The notes: a model not told the origin generated them from the sequence alone. 64,000 nucleotides of DNA from Hyphomicrobium denitrificans ATCC 51888 (GCF_000143145.1 NC_014313.1:2108001-2172000), one strand, 5' to 3'; positions 46,623 to 58,052 are shown, counted from the stretch's first letter. A program made the numbers and translations.

Positions 46623-46645
46623 AAAAAAGGGGCTGAGTGCCCCTT
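46623..46645 (-). terminator. Short terminator after the 29-residue ORF
   Basis: Minus strand GGGGC-ACTCA-GCCCC followed by six Ts, about 30 bases after the small ORF stop. Confidence 0.85.
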
Positions 46646-46671
46646 CTCCGTGCAGTCGAATGCGCCGCTGT

Positions 46672-46761
46672 TTAGCGGGCATTCCCGCGCTGCTGGCTGG
46701 ATCGGACATCCACCGGAGCGGACGTCAACGCATTGAGCACAGCAACAACGAGGGCCTTCAT
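46672..46761 (-). CDS. 29-residue candidate peptide gene
   Basis: From ATG 46761 the frame MKALVVAVLNALTSAPVDVR... stops at 46672. AAGGTGA lies about 5 bases upstream, and an intrinsic terminator follows. This start-stop-terminator layout on a small unit suggests a real small protein, but no homologue is recognised. Confidence 0.4.
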   Translation of the reverse strand: MKALVVAVLNALTSAPVDVRSSQQRGNAR

Positions 46762-46973
46762 AAGTCACCTTTGTTCAGCTAACCGGCTTGCGTCAGTGCC
46801 CGCCAGTTCCCGGGATAGAGCCCCCGGGCCGCTTCGTTCTACACTGTAGATATATGATGCAGTGCGATTGCGCCAGTGCGGCGTTTGGCTGCCTGCTCTG
46901 CGCGGCTCGCAACCCCCAAGAGACAGCTTTTAAGCCTTAATTTTGTTAATAATTTCAATCGTTAAATCAAAAT

Positions 46974-47003
46974 AAAAAAGGAAGGAAGCGTGGGCTCCCT
47001 TCC
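46974..47003 (-). terminator. Terminator after secreted protein gene
   Basis: Minus strand GGAAGGGAG-CCCACG-CTTCCTTCC then six Ts, with one G-T pair. Confidence 0.85.
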
Positions 47004-47041
47004 CGATATTCACGTGTTGCAAGCGCGAGCTAAAATCAGCG

Positions 47042-47431
47042 TTATTTCGCAGATGCGTTATAAGCGATTTTCTGCACGAGTTGCATCGTCAGCGAACCGG
47101 CGCCCTTTGCGCAGCGGAACACGGCCGAACCGTCGAGCGCATCGACGCTGCCAGAAGCGCCTTCTGCGATCGTCAGGTTGACGCGGACCGGCTCAGAAAA
47201 CGATTTCTCGTCGCCCGAGTAGGCGTCCGACAGCAACAGCGTCAGGCGGCAGGCATGATCGTCGCTCGTGTAATAACCAACCGCGCGCTTCGAACCGACC
47301 GCGAATGTGATGCCTTTCAGGGGTTTGACATGATAGGCAGCCGGCTGATCCGCCGATGCTCCTGCGGCTCCGGAGAGCATGGCCAAACCAGAAATAAGCG
47401 CAACGCTTGCGAGTTTTGCGAAAGTCGTCAT
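47042..47431 (-). CDS. Secreted protein of unknown function
   Basis: 129 residues from ATG 47431 (GGAG 8 bases upstream). Signal peptide (MTTFAKLASVALISGLAMLSGAAGASA), then a mature domain with two cysteines (DDHACRLTLLL; AVFRCAKGAG) that could form a disulfide. Monocistronic with its own terminator. No family recognised. Confidence 0.75.
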   Translation of the reverse strand: MTTFAKLASVALISGLAMLSGAAGASADQPAAYHVKPLKGITFAVGSKRAVGYYTSDDHACRLTLLLSDAYSGDEKSFSEPVRVNLTIAEGASGSVDALDGSAVFRCAKGAGSLTMQLVQKIAYNASAK

Positions 47432-47715
47432 GACAGGATCTCCACTGTCCAAGAGCGCCGAGTTCAAGCCCGCGCACGATTGTCTGGGCGTGACGTCTGC
47501 GCTGGTTACAGAGATAAGCCTCTGACCTCCGGTAGAAAATCCATATTATTGCAACGCGGTAATGCCGATTGTGCAGCGCGGAACCGTCACAGCCCAACCG
47601 GGTAGGGCATATGCGTCACAGCCTTTGCGGGTAGTCGCAGATCAATGCGGTTGCGCGCGGTCGCAGGCTCAAGACGACATGCTTGCGGAGTTCGGTCTGA
47701 GATCGCGTCCGGTTT

Positions 47716-47744
47716 CGTCATGGCCGCGCAGGCCGCCATCCACG
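47716..47744. repeat. Dispersed palindromic repeat, copy 4
   Basis: CGTCATGGCCGCGCAGGCCGCCAT...CACG, paired with copy 5 in inverted orientation across a 74-base spacer. Confidence 0.7.
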
Positions 47745-47818
47745 CGACGTTCGTCTCCGTCTTCCGAGCACTCATGCTCCGCCGCAGCGGCGGGAATGAA
47801 ACTTTTCCTGGGATTGGT

Positions 47819-47847
47819 CGTGGATGGCCACCTGCGCGGCCATGACG
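47819..47847. repeat. Dispersed palindromic repeat, copy 5 (inverted)
   Basis: CGTGGATGGCCACCTGCG...GGCCATGACG, opposite orientation to copy 4. Confidence 0.7.
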
Positions 47848-48052
47848 TCGGAGGAGCCGCGGGGGAATCAACGTCCAACCTGCCGGAGCATGCTCGCAGC
47901 CTCGCGCCGGGCGGCCGGCTCCCCGCAGGGGAGTCGCCCGGCGCCAACCAAGAGAGCGACGTTTGGCCGTTGGGGGTGCACGGCCGGAAGGGCGACAAAC
48001 GCTGCTCAAGACCATATAAGCGGACCCAATTCCAGCGCCCTACGAGATCCTG

Positions 48053-50290
<2,238 letters not shown>

Positions 50291-50332
50291 AGTTAAAGAT
50301 CAGTCCTTCACGCGAAAACAAAAGGAACCGCC

Positions 50333-50785
50333 ATGCGTCGATTGACAACCATTGTCATCATGGCAGCAGCACTTGCAGCCGGCGCAAGTCTTCTGACCAA
50401 TTCATCCGCACTCGCACAAACACAAGGATCGCAAATGACCACGACATCGTCCGGCCTGCAGTTTGAAGATACCGTCGTCGGCTCGGGCGCCGCGCCCGCT
50501 GCCGGCCAGACCTGCATCATGCACTACACGGGCTGGCTCTATCAGGACGGCAAGAAGGGCGCGAAGTTCGACTCGTCTGTCGATCGCGGGCAGCCGTTTG
50601 AATTTCCGCTTGGCATGGGCCGCGTGATCAAGGGCTGGGACGAAGGCGTCGCGTCGATGAAGATCGGCGGCAAGCGCACGCTGATCATTCCGCCCGCACT
50701 TGGATATGGCGCACGCGGCGCGGGCAGCGTCATCCCGCCGAACGCGACGCTGCTGTTCGAAGTCGAACTTCTCGGCGTGCGATAG
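50333..50785 (+). CDS. Secreted FKBP-type peptidyl-prolyl isomerase
   Basis: 150 residues with a signal peptide ([25 protein letters not shown]) and an FKBP domain (about 45-150): [56 protein letters not shown], with the conserved Asp and Tyr of the FKBP pocket. Works in periplasmic protein folding. Confidence 0.93.
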   Translation: MRRLTTIVIMAAALAAGASLLTNSSALAQTQGSQMTTTSSGLQFEDTVVGSGAAPAAGQTCIMHYTGWLYQDGKKGAKFDSSVDRGQPFEFPLGMGRVIKGWDEGVASMKIGGKRTLIIPPALGYGARGAGSVIPPNATLLFEVELLGVR

Positions 50786-50822
50786 ATCGCGCCGCTACTT
50801 CAAATGAAATGAACTGCGTTAA

Positions 50823-50858
50823 GATCAAGAGGGAACGCGCCTGCGCTTCCTCTTGATC
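50823..50858. terminator. Strong hairpin between convergent genes
   Basis: GATCAAGAGG...GCG pairs with CGC...CTCTTGATC, with one bulge. No clear U-tract follows, so it is probably a Rho-independent-like or mRNA-stabilising structure between the FKBP gene and a convergent small gene. Confidence 0.5.
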
Positions 50859-50899
50859 GATGTTTCGAAATTGATGGCTCTATCCGAGTAGGTCTTGCG

Positions 50900-51196
50900 T
50901 CACTTACGCGCGCCGGGATTGTCCATCATTTCCTTGCTGGAAATTGAACCGCTGTCCGGTTTGGCATTCGGCGTTGCCGTCATGCCTTTGGTATCGCTGT
51001 TTACGCCGGGCTGATTTTGCATCTGGCGCTCGGTAAGGCTGCCGGAATCGGGTTTTGCCGTGGCATTTGCGGTATTTCCGCCCATCGTGCCGGGATGGTC
51101 GTGCATGGCTTTTGCCGTAATGCTGCCGTTGTCATCGGCAAATGCGATTGATGTCGACAGGACAAGCATCGTCGCTGCCAGAAATGGCTTCATCAT
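50900..51196 (-). CDS. Small secreted repeat protein
   Basis: 98 residues with a signal peptide (LAATMLVLSTSIAFA). The mature part has three copies of an about 14-residue unit: GSITAKAMHDHPGT, GSLTERQMQNQPGV and GSISSKEMMDNPGA, with a [DN]GS[IL][TS]xxxMxxxPG pattern separated by Thr/Ala/Lys-rich linkers. No known domain. ATG 51196, or the adjacent ATG 51193. Confidence 0.75.
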   Translation of the reverse strand: MMKPFLAATMLVLSTSIAFADDNGSITAKAMHDHPGTMGGNTANATAKPDSGSLTERQMQNQPGVNSDTKGMTATPNAKPDSGSISSKEMMDNPGARK

Positions 51197-51479
51197 GGAA
51201 CGTCTCCGTATGAACTAAGTTGAAAATCGTCGGCGTGAGATGAAAGGGAGCACTCGAATGTCGTCCCCGAACTCACAGGGGTGTCTACGGCGAGTGATTT
51301 GCGTTCGTTTCACCCGTCACGAAATTCATTCGAAATTTTTCTTCGATCAATCAGGAGCGCTTCCTTAACGCTCTTCGTGCGGACCAAGGCGCCATCGCGC
51401 TTCGCACCTGTTCCTTCCGAAACAGCGCCCTCAGGCGAGAGCAACCATAGCAATCGGAACACCATAGAAGGATCGTGTC

Positions 51480-52310
51480 ATGCGCCGAGTTGAAATCATC
51501 GCATCCGCATTTGCCGTTTCGAGCCTGCTGCCGATCGTGTCTGTAAGCGCTGCTTCCGCTGCCGATCCGACAGGCATCTGGATCAACGACACCGGCCGCG
51601 GCGCCATCGAGATCAAGGCGTGCGGCAACGCGCTTTGCGGCAACGTCGTGTGGGTGAAGGACACCGGCGACGCGAAAGGTTGCGGCAAGCAGATCATCGG
51701 CAACGTCGTGCCGACGGGGGGCGGGCTTTGGGACAACGGCTGGATCTATTCGCCGGAGAAGGGCCGCAAATATAATGTCGAGCTGAAACCGCTCGCCAAC
51801 GGCACGCTGCGCGTCACGGGTTATGCCGGCATGCGCTTCCTGTCGAAGACGATGATCTGGACGCGCGCGCCTGCCGATCTGCAGCTCTGCGGTCAGCCGG
51901 ATACTGAGATCGAAGCGAAGTCCGGACAGCCTGCCGAGACGAAGCCTGACTCCGATTCGAAGGTTGCGGTCGTCACGCCGCCGCCTGCTCCGGCCCCTGC
52001 GCCGTCGATCACGCCTGCGGATAAATCCGATGCAGGGCCGGCGGTAAGCGATAAGCCTGCGCCGCAATCGAGCCCCAATGCGAACGAAGCTGCGAAACCG
52101 AAAGGCGAGCCGCCTGCCGCGACGAACGACGCCAAGCCTAAGCCTTCGCAGCAAAACGAAGAGACTGCATCAGCGGATGAAGTGACGCCCTCCGAGCTTG
52201 GAGACAAGCTCAATGACCTCGGCATGGGCAAAGTATTCACGAAAACGAAGTCGGGAAAATGCAAGCTTGATTTGCCGTGGGTCAAGCTCACGCTCAATTG
52301 CGAGCAGTAG
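51480..52310 (+). CDS. DUF2147-family secreted protein with proline-rich linker
   Basis: 276 residues. Signal peptide (about 1-28), a DUF2147 domain (DPTGIWINDTGRGAIEIKACGNALCGNVVWVKD...YNVELKPLANGTLRVTGYAG), an acidic Pro/Ala/Ser-rich linker of about 80 residues, and a C-terminal conserved tail KSGKCKLDLPWVKLTLNCEQ with two cysteines. Periplasmic; function unknown. Confidence 0.8.
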   Translation: MRRVEIIASAFAVSSLLPIVSVSAASAADPTGIWINDTGRGAIEIKACGNALCGNVVWVKDTGDAKGCGKQIIGNVVPTGGGLWDNGWIYSPEKGRKYNVELKPLANGTLRVTGYAGMRFLSKTMIWTRAPADLQLCGQPDTEIEAKSGQPAETKPDSDSKVAVVTPPPAPAPAPSITPADKSDAGPAVSDKPAPQSSPNANEAAKPKGEPPAATNDAKPKPSQQNEETASADEVTPSELGDKLNDLGMGKVFTKTKSGKCKLDLPWVKLTLNCEQ

Positions 52311-52376
52311 CCTGCAGGGCGCGCAATATCGGGAGAGAGCGTTTGCCGCCTGATAGCGGCTCATGTTCTCAGGCAA

Positions 52377-52411
52377 TAAAAAAACGCGGTGGCAGAAACT
52401 GCCACCGCGTC
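52377..52411 (-). terminator. Terminator after pqqA
   Basis: Minus strand ACGCGGTGGCAG-TTT-CTGCCACCGCGT followed by seven Ts, a strong intrinsic terminator about 20 bases after the pqqA stop. Confidence 0.92.
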
Positions 52412-52431
52412 AAATTCGGAGATGATCGTCC

Positions 52432-52521
52432 TTAGATGAGGTCGATCTCGGCCGGAAGGTACGAGGTAACTTCGAGGCCGACTTCCTGCTCGCGAACGGC
52501 AGGCTTTGTCCAGGTCTTCAT
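52432..52521 (-). CDS. pqqA: PQQ precursor peptide PqqA
   Basis: 29 residues from ATG 52521 with GGAGG 6 bases upstream. The sequence runs from MKTWTKP to IDL and carries EVTSY, the conserved Glu-xxx-Tyr whose two side chains are cross-linked to make pyrroloquinoline quinone. PQQ is the cofactor of methanol and glucose dehydrogenases in the periplasm. No pqqB, C, D or E gene is nearby, so this is a free-standing copy. Its own strong terminator implies a separate, highly expressed transcript. Confidence 0.88.
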   Translation of the reverse strand: MKTWTKPAVREQEVGLEVTSYLPAEIDLI

Positions 52522-52716
52522 GATGTCCTCCATCAGACTGCAAGAGCTTCCGCTCCATGACCATCAACGTAAGCCCTTCGGCCGATAACGTCCAATCGCA
52601 ATCGCGTGAGAATTTGATCAGAAACTCTTATCATCACCCTTGCCTCCGCTGATGCGACACGGCATAGATTCCGTGACCGCGTCTAAGCGCAAACAGCTAT
52701 CTTCCGGAGACTGCGA

Positions 52717-52953
52717 ATGCCGATGCCCGCCCCTGAGATCGAGCGGCTGATCAAAGCCCGATTTCCCGATGCCCAAATTGAACTTCGGGACCTTGCCGGT
52801 GACAACGACCACTGGGCCGCCCACGTCGTATCCGCGGCGTTCAAAGGCAAAAGCCGCGTCCAGCAGCACCAGATGGTCTACGACGCGCTCGGCGGGCGCA
52901 TGGGCGATGTGCTCCATGCCCTGCAACTCACAACCGCAGTGTCGGCTGATTGA
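52717..52953 (+). CDS. BolA-family protein
   Basis: 78 residues from ATG 52717. Class II KH-like fold with RFPDAQIELRDLAGDNDHWAAHVVS and SRVQQHQMVYDALGGRMGD, whose H-Q-MVY segment marks BolA. BolA partners with monothiol glutaredoxin in iron-sulfur cluster handling, and grxD follows 77 bases downstream. Confidence 0.93.
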   Translation: MPMPAPEIERLIKARFPDAQIELRDLAGDNDHWAAHVVSAAFKGKSRVQQHQMVYDALGGRMGDVLHALQLTTAVSAD

Positions 52954-53030
52954 CTTCGCCGGGCGTCTCGCCCACATCTCGCTTCAAAGGGCGCCGAGAT
53001 TGGCTGTCCCGAACATTAGGAACCAACGTC

Positions 53031-53375
53031 ATGGCCTCTGATCCCGTCCAGCAAAAAATCGCCGATACCATCGCCAGCAACGATGTCGTGCTGTTCATGA
53101 AAGGCTCGAAGCAGTTTCCGCAGTGCGGATTCTCGGCGACGGCCGTGAAGATTCTCGAGCATCTCGGCGTGCAGTTTAAGGATGTGAACGTGCTCGACGA
53201 TCAGGGCGTCCGCGACGGCATCAAGTCGTTCTCGAACTGGCCGACCATTCCGCAGCTTTACGTCAAGGGCGAATTCGTCGGCGGCTGCGATATCATGCGC
53301 GAGATGTATTCGGCCGGTGAGCTGCACGATCTGATCTGCTCGAAGGGCATCCCGCACGCGCATCATCACGCCTGA
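53031..53375 (+). CDS. grxD: Monothiol glutaredoxin (CGFS type)
   Basis: 114 residues from ATG 53031. Active-site PQCGFSATAV (CGFS), with VDPVQQ-like N-terminus and WPTIPQLYVKGEFVGGCDIMREMY for glutathione and cluster binding. Delivers 2Fe-2S clusters with BolA. A histidine-rich C-terminus (HAHHHA) is unusual but short. Confidence 0.95.
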   Translation: MASDPVQQKIADTIASNDVVLFMKGSKQFPQCGFSATAVKILEHLGVQFKDVNVLDDQGVRDGIKSFSNWPTIPQLYVKGEFVGGCDIMREMYSAGELHDLICSKGIPHAHHHA

Positions 53376-53402
53376 CGCTTCAAGCGTTCAGCGCAAAGAA
53401 AT

Positions 53403-53432
53403 AAGGCGGGCCGTTTCCGGTCCGCCTTTTTT
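53403..53432 (+). terminator. Terminator between grxD and the RND pump
   Basis: AAGGCGGGCC...GGTCCGCCTT with a G-T pair and a T-tract on the plus strand; the reverse strand also has a T-rich side, so it may serve both convergent genes. Confidence 0.85.
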
Positions 53433-53453
53433 GTTGTCCGGTTTCCTGCCGCC

Positions 53454-56400
53454 TCAAGCGTGCGGCGGAGCGACAGCGGCGGGCGCTGCTTTGCCCTTGC
53501 GCGATTTCCGCCATTCCTCGAAGCGCTGAATAACGACGAACATCGACGGCACGAAGATCACCGCGAGGCAGGTCGAAGCGATCATGCCGCTGAACACGGT
53601 GATACCGATCGACTTTCGCGCCGATGCGCCGGCGCCTGTCGCGAGCACAAGCGGCGCGACGCCGAGAATGAACGCGAACGACGTCATCAGGATCGGCCGG
53701 AACCGGGCCCTCGCCGCTTCGACGGCCGAGTCCATGATGGACTTGCCTTCGGCGCGAAGCTCGCGCGCGACTTCGACGATCAGAATGGCGTTCTTCGCAG
53801 AAAGCGCGATGAGCAGCACGAGGCCGATCTGGACGTAGAGGTTGTTGTCGATCCTCAGCCCGAGCATGACGCCGACGGGACCGATCAGCGACAACGGCAC
53901 GGCGAACAGCACCGCGAGCGGCGTGTACCAGCTCTCATATTGTCCGGCGAGCACGAGATAGACGAGCAGCATCGCCAGCGCGAAGACGTAATAGATCTGG
54001 CCGCCGACGAGCTTTTCCTGGAACGACAGCGCCGTCCACGACGAGCCGACGCCGGGCGGCAGCGTTTTCGCTGCGATGTCGTCCATCAGCTGCATCGTGT
54101 CGCCGGAGGAGAATCCCTTCGCCGGAACGCCGACGATGGAGGCCGACGGATAGAGGTTATAAAGGCTGATCAGCGACGGCCCGACGATCGGCGTGATCGT
54201 GAGCACGGTGCCGAGCGGGACCATGTCGCCGTTCTGGTTGCGAACCTTGAGGTTCAGAACCTCGTCCGGTGTCATGCGGAATCCGGCATCGCCCTGAACG
54301 TAGATCTGGAAGACGCGACCGAACTTGTTGAACTGGTCGACGTAGCTCGAACCGAGATAGGTCGCGAGCGTCTGGAAGACCTGATCCGTCGTCAGCAGCA
54401 GCGTCTGTACCTTCTCGCGGTCGATCGTGACCTTGTATTGCGGAGCCGAGGCACGGAACGGCGTCGAGGCGCGCTGGATGGCCGACTGCGTGCTCGCCGC
54501 CTGCACAACCGCGTTCGTCGAATTTTCGAGCTTGCCGAGATCAAAGCTGCCATCGCGCAGCTCGATCTGCATCGTGAAGCCGCCGGCATTGCCGATGCCC
54601 TGAATGGGCGGCGGCGGCAGCACCATGACACTGCCGTCGGTGACGGCCGACATTTTCGCATTGAGGCCGGTATAGAGCGACAGCAGGTCCTCGCCCTTGC
54701 CGCGTTCAGCCCAGTCCTTCAGCATGATGTAGGCGACGCCCGCGTTGGCGAGCGAGGCGCTGTTGTCGAGCGGCGAGATGCCGGCAATCGTGATGACGCG
54801 CTCGACGCCGGGAACGGCGCGCGCGATCTTTTCCACCTGATCCAGCGATTTCTGCGTGCGCCCGAGAGAGGCGCCGTCGGGCAATTGCACGGCTGCGAGC
54901 AAGTAGCCCTGATCCTCGATCGGCAGGAAGCCGGTCGCGACGCGCGTCATGCCGTAGATCGAACCGCCGATGATGGCGGCGGCGATGAGCGCCATCAGCC
55001 CACTATGATGCACCATTCTATCGATGAGCCGCGTGTAGCGGCCTTCGAGGCGATCATAGACGGCGTTGAAGCCGCGATAGAAAAAGTTGCGCTGCTCGGG
55101 CGGCACCGGACGGCGCAGCCACATGGCGCACTGCGTCGGCTTCAGCGTCGCGGCGTTGACGGCGCTGATCAACGCGGTCGCGGCGATCACGAGCGCGAAC
55201 TGCGCGTACATCTGGCCGGTGAGCCCCGGCAGGAACGATGCGGGGAGGAACACTGCCATCAGCACCAGCGTGATGCCGATGATCGGGCCCATCAAGGCGT
55301 TCATTGCGGCGATCGATGCGTCGTGGCCGGACATGCCCTTTTCGATATTGTGCGCCGCGCCTTCGACGACGACGATCGCGTCGTCGACGACGATGCCGAT
55401 GGCGAGCACGATCGCGAACAGCGTCGACAGGTTGATCGAGAAGCCCATCGCCGCCATGGCCGCGAACGCGCCGATGATCGTCACCGGCACAGTCGTCGCG
55501 GGCACGAGCATGGCGCGCCAATCCTGCAGGAAGACGAGGATGACGATCAGCACCAGGATCGCGGCTTCGAACAGCGTTTTATAAACTTCGTCGATGGCCT
55601 GCTGGACGAAGATCGTCGTGTCGAAGGGGATCGTGTACTCGACGCCCTCGGGAAACTCCTTCGCCAGCGCCTGCATCTTGGTATTCACTTCCTTGGCAAC
55701 ATCGAGCGCGTTGGCGCCCGGTGTCTGGAAGATCGCAAGACCGGCGGCCTGCTGGCCATTGAGATTGAAAATCTGCGCATAGGTTTGCGCGCCAAGCTCG
55801 ACGCGGCCGACGTCGCGCAATCGCGTCAGGTCGCCGTTCGTGCCGGTCTTGACGACGACATTGGCGAACTGGCTGGCATCATCGAAGCGGCTCGAAACGT
55901 CGAGCGTGTATTGGAACGATTGATCGCCTGCCACGGGCGGCATGCCGATCTGTCCGGCCGTCACCTGCTCGCTCTGCTGCTGCAGCGCATTGATGACGTC
56001 CTGCGCGTTAAGACTGCGCGCCTGCATTTTCTCCGGATCGAGCCAGACGCGCATCGAGTACTGGCCAGCGCCGAAGACGTTGACGTTGCCGACACCAGGC
56101 AGGCGCGAAATCTCGTCCTTCAGGCGGATGGTCGCGTAGTTACTAAGATAGAGGCTGTCGAACTTGTTGTTCGGCGAGGTCAGCGTCACGATCTGCAGGA
56201 TCGACGTCGACTTCTTCTGCACGACGACGCCCTGCACCTGCACCGATTGCGGTAGAGACGCCATCGCAGCCGACACGCGGTTCTGCACGAGAATTTGCGC
56301 GTTGTTGAGGTCGGTGCCGATATCGAACGTGACCGTCAGCGTATAGGTGCCGTCGGACGCCGCGTACGACTGCATGTAGATCATGTTCTCGACGCCGTTC

Positions 56401-56609
56401 ACCTGCTGCTCGATCGGCAGTGCGACGGTATCGATGACGGTGCGGGCGTTGGCGCCCGGATAGCGCGTCGTCACCTGGACGGTCGGGGGAACGACGTTGG
56501 GATATTGCGCGACCGGCAGGCGAAGCACGGAGACCGCACCGATCACGACCATCAAAATCGCGATGACGTTCGCGAGGACGGGACGCTCGATAAAAAATTT
56601 CGAGATCAT
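53454..56609 (-). CDS. RND efflux pump inner-membrane transporter (HAE1/AcrB type)
   Basis: 1051 residues, 12 membrane helices with two large periplasmic loops. Proton-relay aspartates in TM4 (FAIVLAIGIVVDDAIVVVEGA), trimeric docking and pore regions, and PVAQYPNVVPPTVQVTTRYPGA at the N-terminus, as in AcrB/MexB. Exports drugs, detergents or dyes in exchange for protons. Its start overlaps the adaptor stop by 4 bases, so they form an operon. The outer-membrane partner is not here. Confidence 0.96.
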   Translation of the reverse strand: MISKFFIERPVLANVIAILMVVIGAVSVLRLPVAQYPNVVPPTVQVTTRYPGANARTVIDTVALPIEQQVNGVENMIYMQSYAASDGTYTLTVTFDIGTDLNNAQILVQNRVSAAMASLPQSVQVQGVVVQKKSTSILQIVTLTSPNNKFDSLYLSNYATIRLKDEISRLPGVGNVNVFGAGQYSMRVWLDPEKMQARSLNAQDVINALQQQSEQVTAGQIGMPPVAGDQSFQYTLDVSSRFDDASQFANVVVKTGTNGDLTRLRDVGRVELGAQTYAQIFNLNGQQAAGLAIFQTPGANALDVAKEVNTKMQALAKEFPEGVEYTIPFDTTIFVQQAIDEVYKTLFEAAILVLIVILVFLQDWRAMLVPATTVPVTIIGAFAAMAAMGFSINLSTLFAIVLAIGIVVDDAIVVVEGAAHNIEKGMSGHDASIAAMNALMGPIIGITLVLMAVFLPASFLPGLTGQMYAQFALVIAATALISAVNAATLKPTQCAMWLRRPVPPEQRNFFYRGFNAVYDRLEGRYTRLIDRMVHHSGLMALIAAAIIGGSIYGMTRVATGFLPIEDQGYLLAAVQLPDGASLGRTQKSLDQVEKIARAVPGVERVITIAGISPLDNSASLANAGVAYIMLKDWAERGKGEDLLSLYTGLNAKMSAVTDGSVMVLPPPPIQGIGNAGGFTMQIELRDGSFDLGKLENSTNAVVQAASTQSAIQRASTPFRASAPQYKVTIDREKVQTLLLTTDQVFQTLATYLGSSYVDQFNKFGRVFQIYVQGDAGFRMTPDEVLNLKVRNQNGDMVPLGTVLTITPIVGPSLISLYNLYPSASIVGVPAKGFSSGDTMQLMDDIAAKTLPPGVGSSWTALSFQEKLVGGQIYYVFALAMLLVYLVLAGQYESWYTPLAVLFAVPLSLIGPVGVMLGLRIDNNLYVQIGLVLLIALSAKNAILIVEVARELRAEGKSIMDSAVEAARARFRPILMTSFAFILGVAPLVLATGAGASARKSIGITVFSGMIASTCLAVIFVPSMFVVIQRFEEWRKSRKGKAAPAAVAPPHA

Positions 56610-57832
56610 GGCGCGGTTTCCGCTGGCGGCGCGATCGTCTTGGCAACAGGGTCGATCTTCTGGCCGGGTATGACCGACATCAGGCCGGAGATGACGACGC
56701 GATCATCCGGCTGCAGGCCCTTGTCGATGACGCGGAGGTCGCCGACCTGCTGGCCGAGCACGACCTTGCGCTGCTCGAGGTCGTTGTCTTTGTTGGCGAC
56801 GAGGACATAGCGTCCGCTCTGGTCGCTGCCGACGACGCGGTCCGGCACGAGAAGCATGTTCGGCTGTTCGGCGCGCGGAACGCGCACGCGCACGAAATAT
56901 CCAGGTAGAAGCGAGCGATTTTCGTTCGGCAGCACGCCGCGCACCAGCAGCGTGCCGGTCGCCGCGGTAATCGTCGGCGCGGCATAGTCAAGCGTGCCCT
57001 TGTGCGGATAGCCCTGCTCGCTTTGCAGGCCGACCTCGATCGGGATTTTCTTCATGTCTTCACGCGTCAGACCCTGGGCGCGCATGCTGGAGCGGATGTC
57101 CTGCACGTCGGTTTCGCTGATGGCGAAGTTCACGTAAATCGGATTGAGCTGCACGATGGTCGCGAGCGTCGTCGGGCCGCCGGCGCCGACAAGCTGACCG
57201 AGCGAAACTTCGCGCGCCGTCACGATCCCGTCGAAGGGAGCTTTGACTTCCGTGTAGCTGAGGTTGAGCTTGGCCTGCTCGATATCGACCTCGGACTGAG
57301 TCTGCTTGGCGATGGCCGCGTCCTTGGAGGCTGTCGCCTGATCGAGGGTCGCCTGGCTCGCGATGTTCTTGGCGGCGAGATCGACCTGACGCGCGTAGTC
57401 GGCTTCAGCCTTCTTCGTGTCGGCTTGCGCGCTCGCCTGACCGGCCTCGGCCTGCTCGAGCGAGAGCTGATAAGGCTTCTGTTCGATGACGAACAGCACG
57501 TCGCCGGCTTTGACCAGATCGCCGTCGTTGTATTTGATCGCCTGAATGAATCCCTGGACGCGGGCGACGAGCGTCGTCGTGTTCACCGCTGCCGTGTTGC
57601 CCGTCGCTTCGAGATAGCGCGTGACGGTCTTCTTCAATGGCTGGGCGACTTCGATCTTCGGCGGCGGCGGCGGCACGAATGCATTTTTTTCACCGCATGC
57701 CGCGAGCGTCAGGACGCCCACTAATGCGCATGCCGCTGGAATTCCTGTCATTGGCCGGAACAGCCGGGCTACCGCCGACTTCTGTTGCACGCCAGCGTCT
57801 GCCGATGCTCGCGTTTCAGTATCGCCACTCAT
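56606..57832 (-). CDS. RND pump periplasmic adaptor (MFP)
   Basis: 408 residues from ATG 57832. Lipobox LTLAACGEK with acylated Cys, a beta-barrel and lipoyl half (PPPPPKIEVAQPLKKTVTRYLEATGNTAAV), a coiled-coil hairpin (about 110-200: KPYQLSLEQAEAGQAS...YTEVKAPFDGIV) and a C-terminal membrane-proximal domain. Links the inner-membrane pump to the outer-membrane channel. First gene of the two-gene operon. Confidence 0.94.
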   Translation of the reverse strand: MSGDTETRASADAGVQQKSAVARLFRPMTGIPAACALVGVLTLAACGEKNAFVPPPPPKIEVAQPLKKTVTRYLEATGNTAAVNTTTLVARVQGFIQAIKYNDGDLVKAGDVLFVIEQKPYQLSLEQAEAGQASAQADTKKAEADYARQVDLAAKNIASQATLDQATASKDAAIAKQTQSEVDIEQAKLNLSYTEVKAPFDGIVTAREVSLGQLVGAGGPTTLATIVQLNPIYVNFAISETDVQDIRSSMRAQGLTREDMKKIPIEVGLQSEQGYPHKGTLDYAAPTITAATGTLLVRGVLPNENRSLLPGYFVRVRVPRAEQPNMLLVPDRVVGSDQSGRYVLVANKDNDLEQRKVVLGQQVGDLRVIDKGLQPDDRVVISGLMSVIPGQKIDPVAKTIAPPAETAP

Positions 57833-58052
57833 TGAGAGCCTGCCGAGGTTGTGAGCGAAATACGACGTGCCGAGACCATCGCAAGTTATGTCATTTCCGA
57901 GATATCGTACAGATCGCGCACTCGCGCCGGCTGGAAATGATTCATGCGACTGCCCTCGCGCACCCGCGAAGCAGCAAACACGCAGGATGTGAAGATTCCG
58001 TAGCGGCGGGTGATTTTGAGCCGATGAAACGCCGCCAGAATTGGCCGTGCAG

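Larger units (their letters stand above)
47432..48052. other. Intergenic region upstream of purL with palindromic repeats
   Basis: About 620 bases. Holds two inverted repeat copies (47716-47744 and 47819-47847). No supported gene. Confidence 0.5.

Noticed and set aside
53460-56255. 931-residue plus-strand frame opposite the RND pump
   Set aside because: Shadow frame, rich in Arg, Asp and His, typical of antisense translation of GC-rich DNA.
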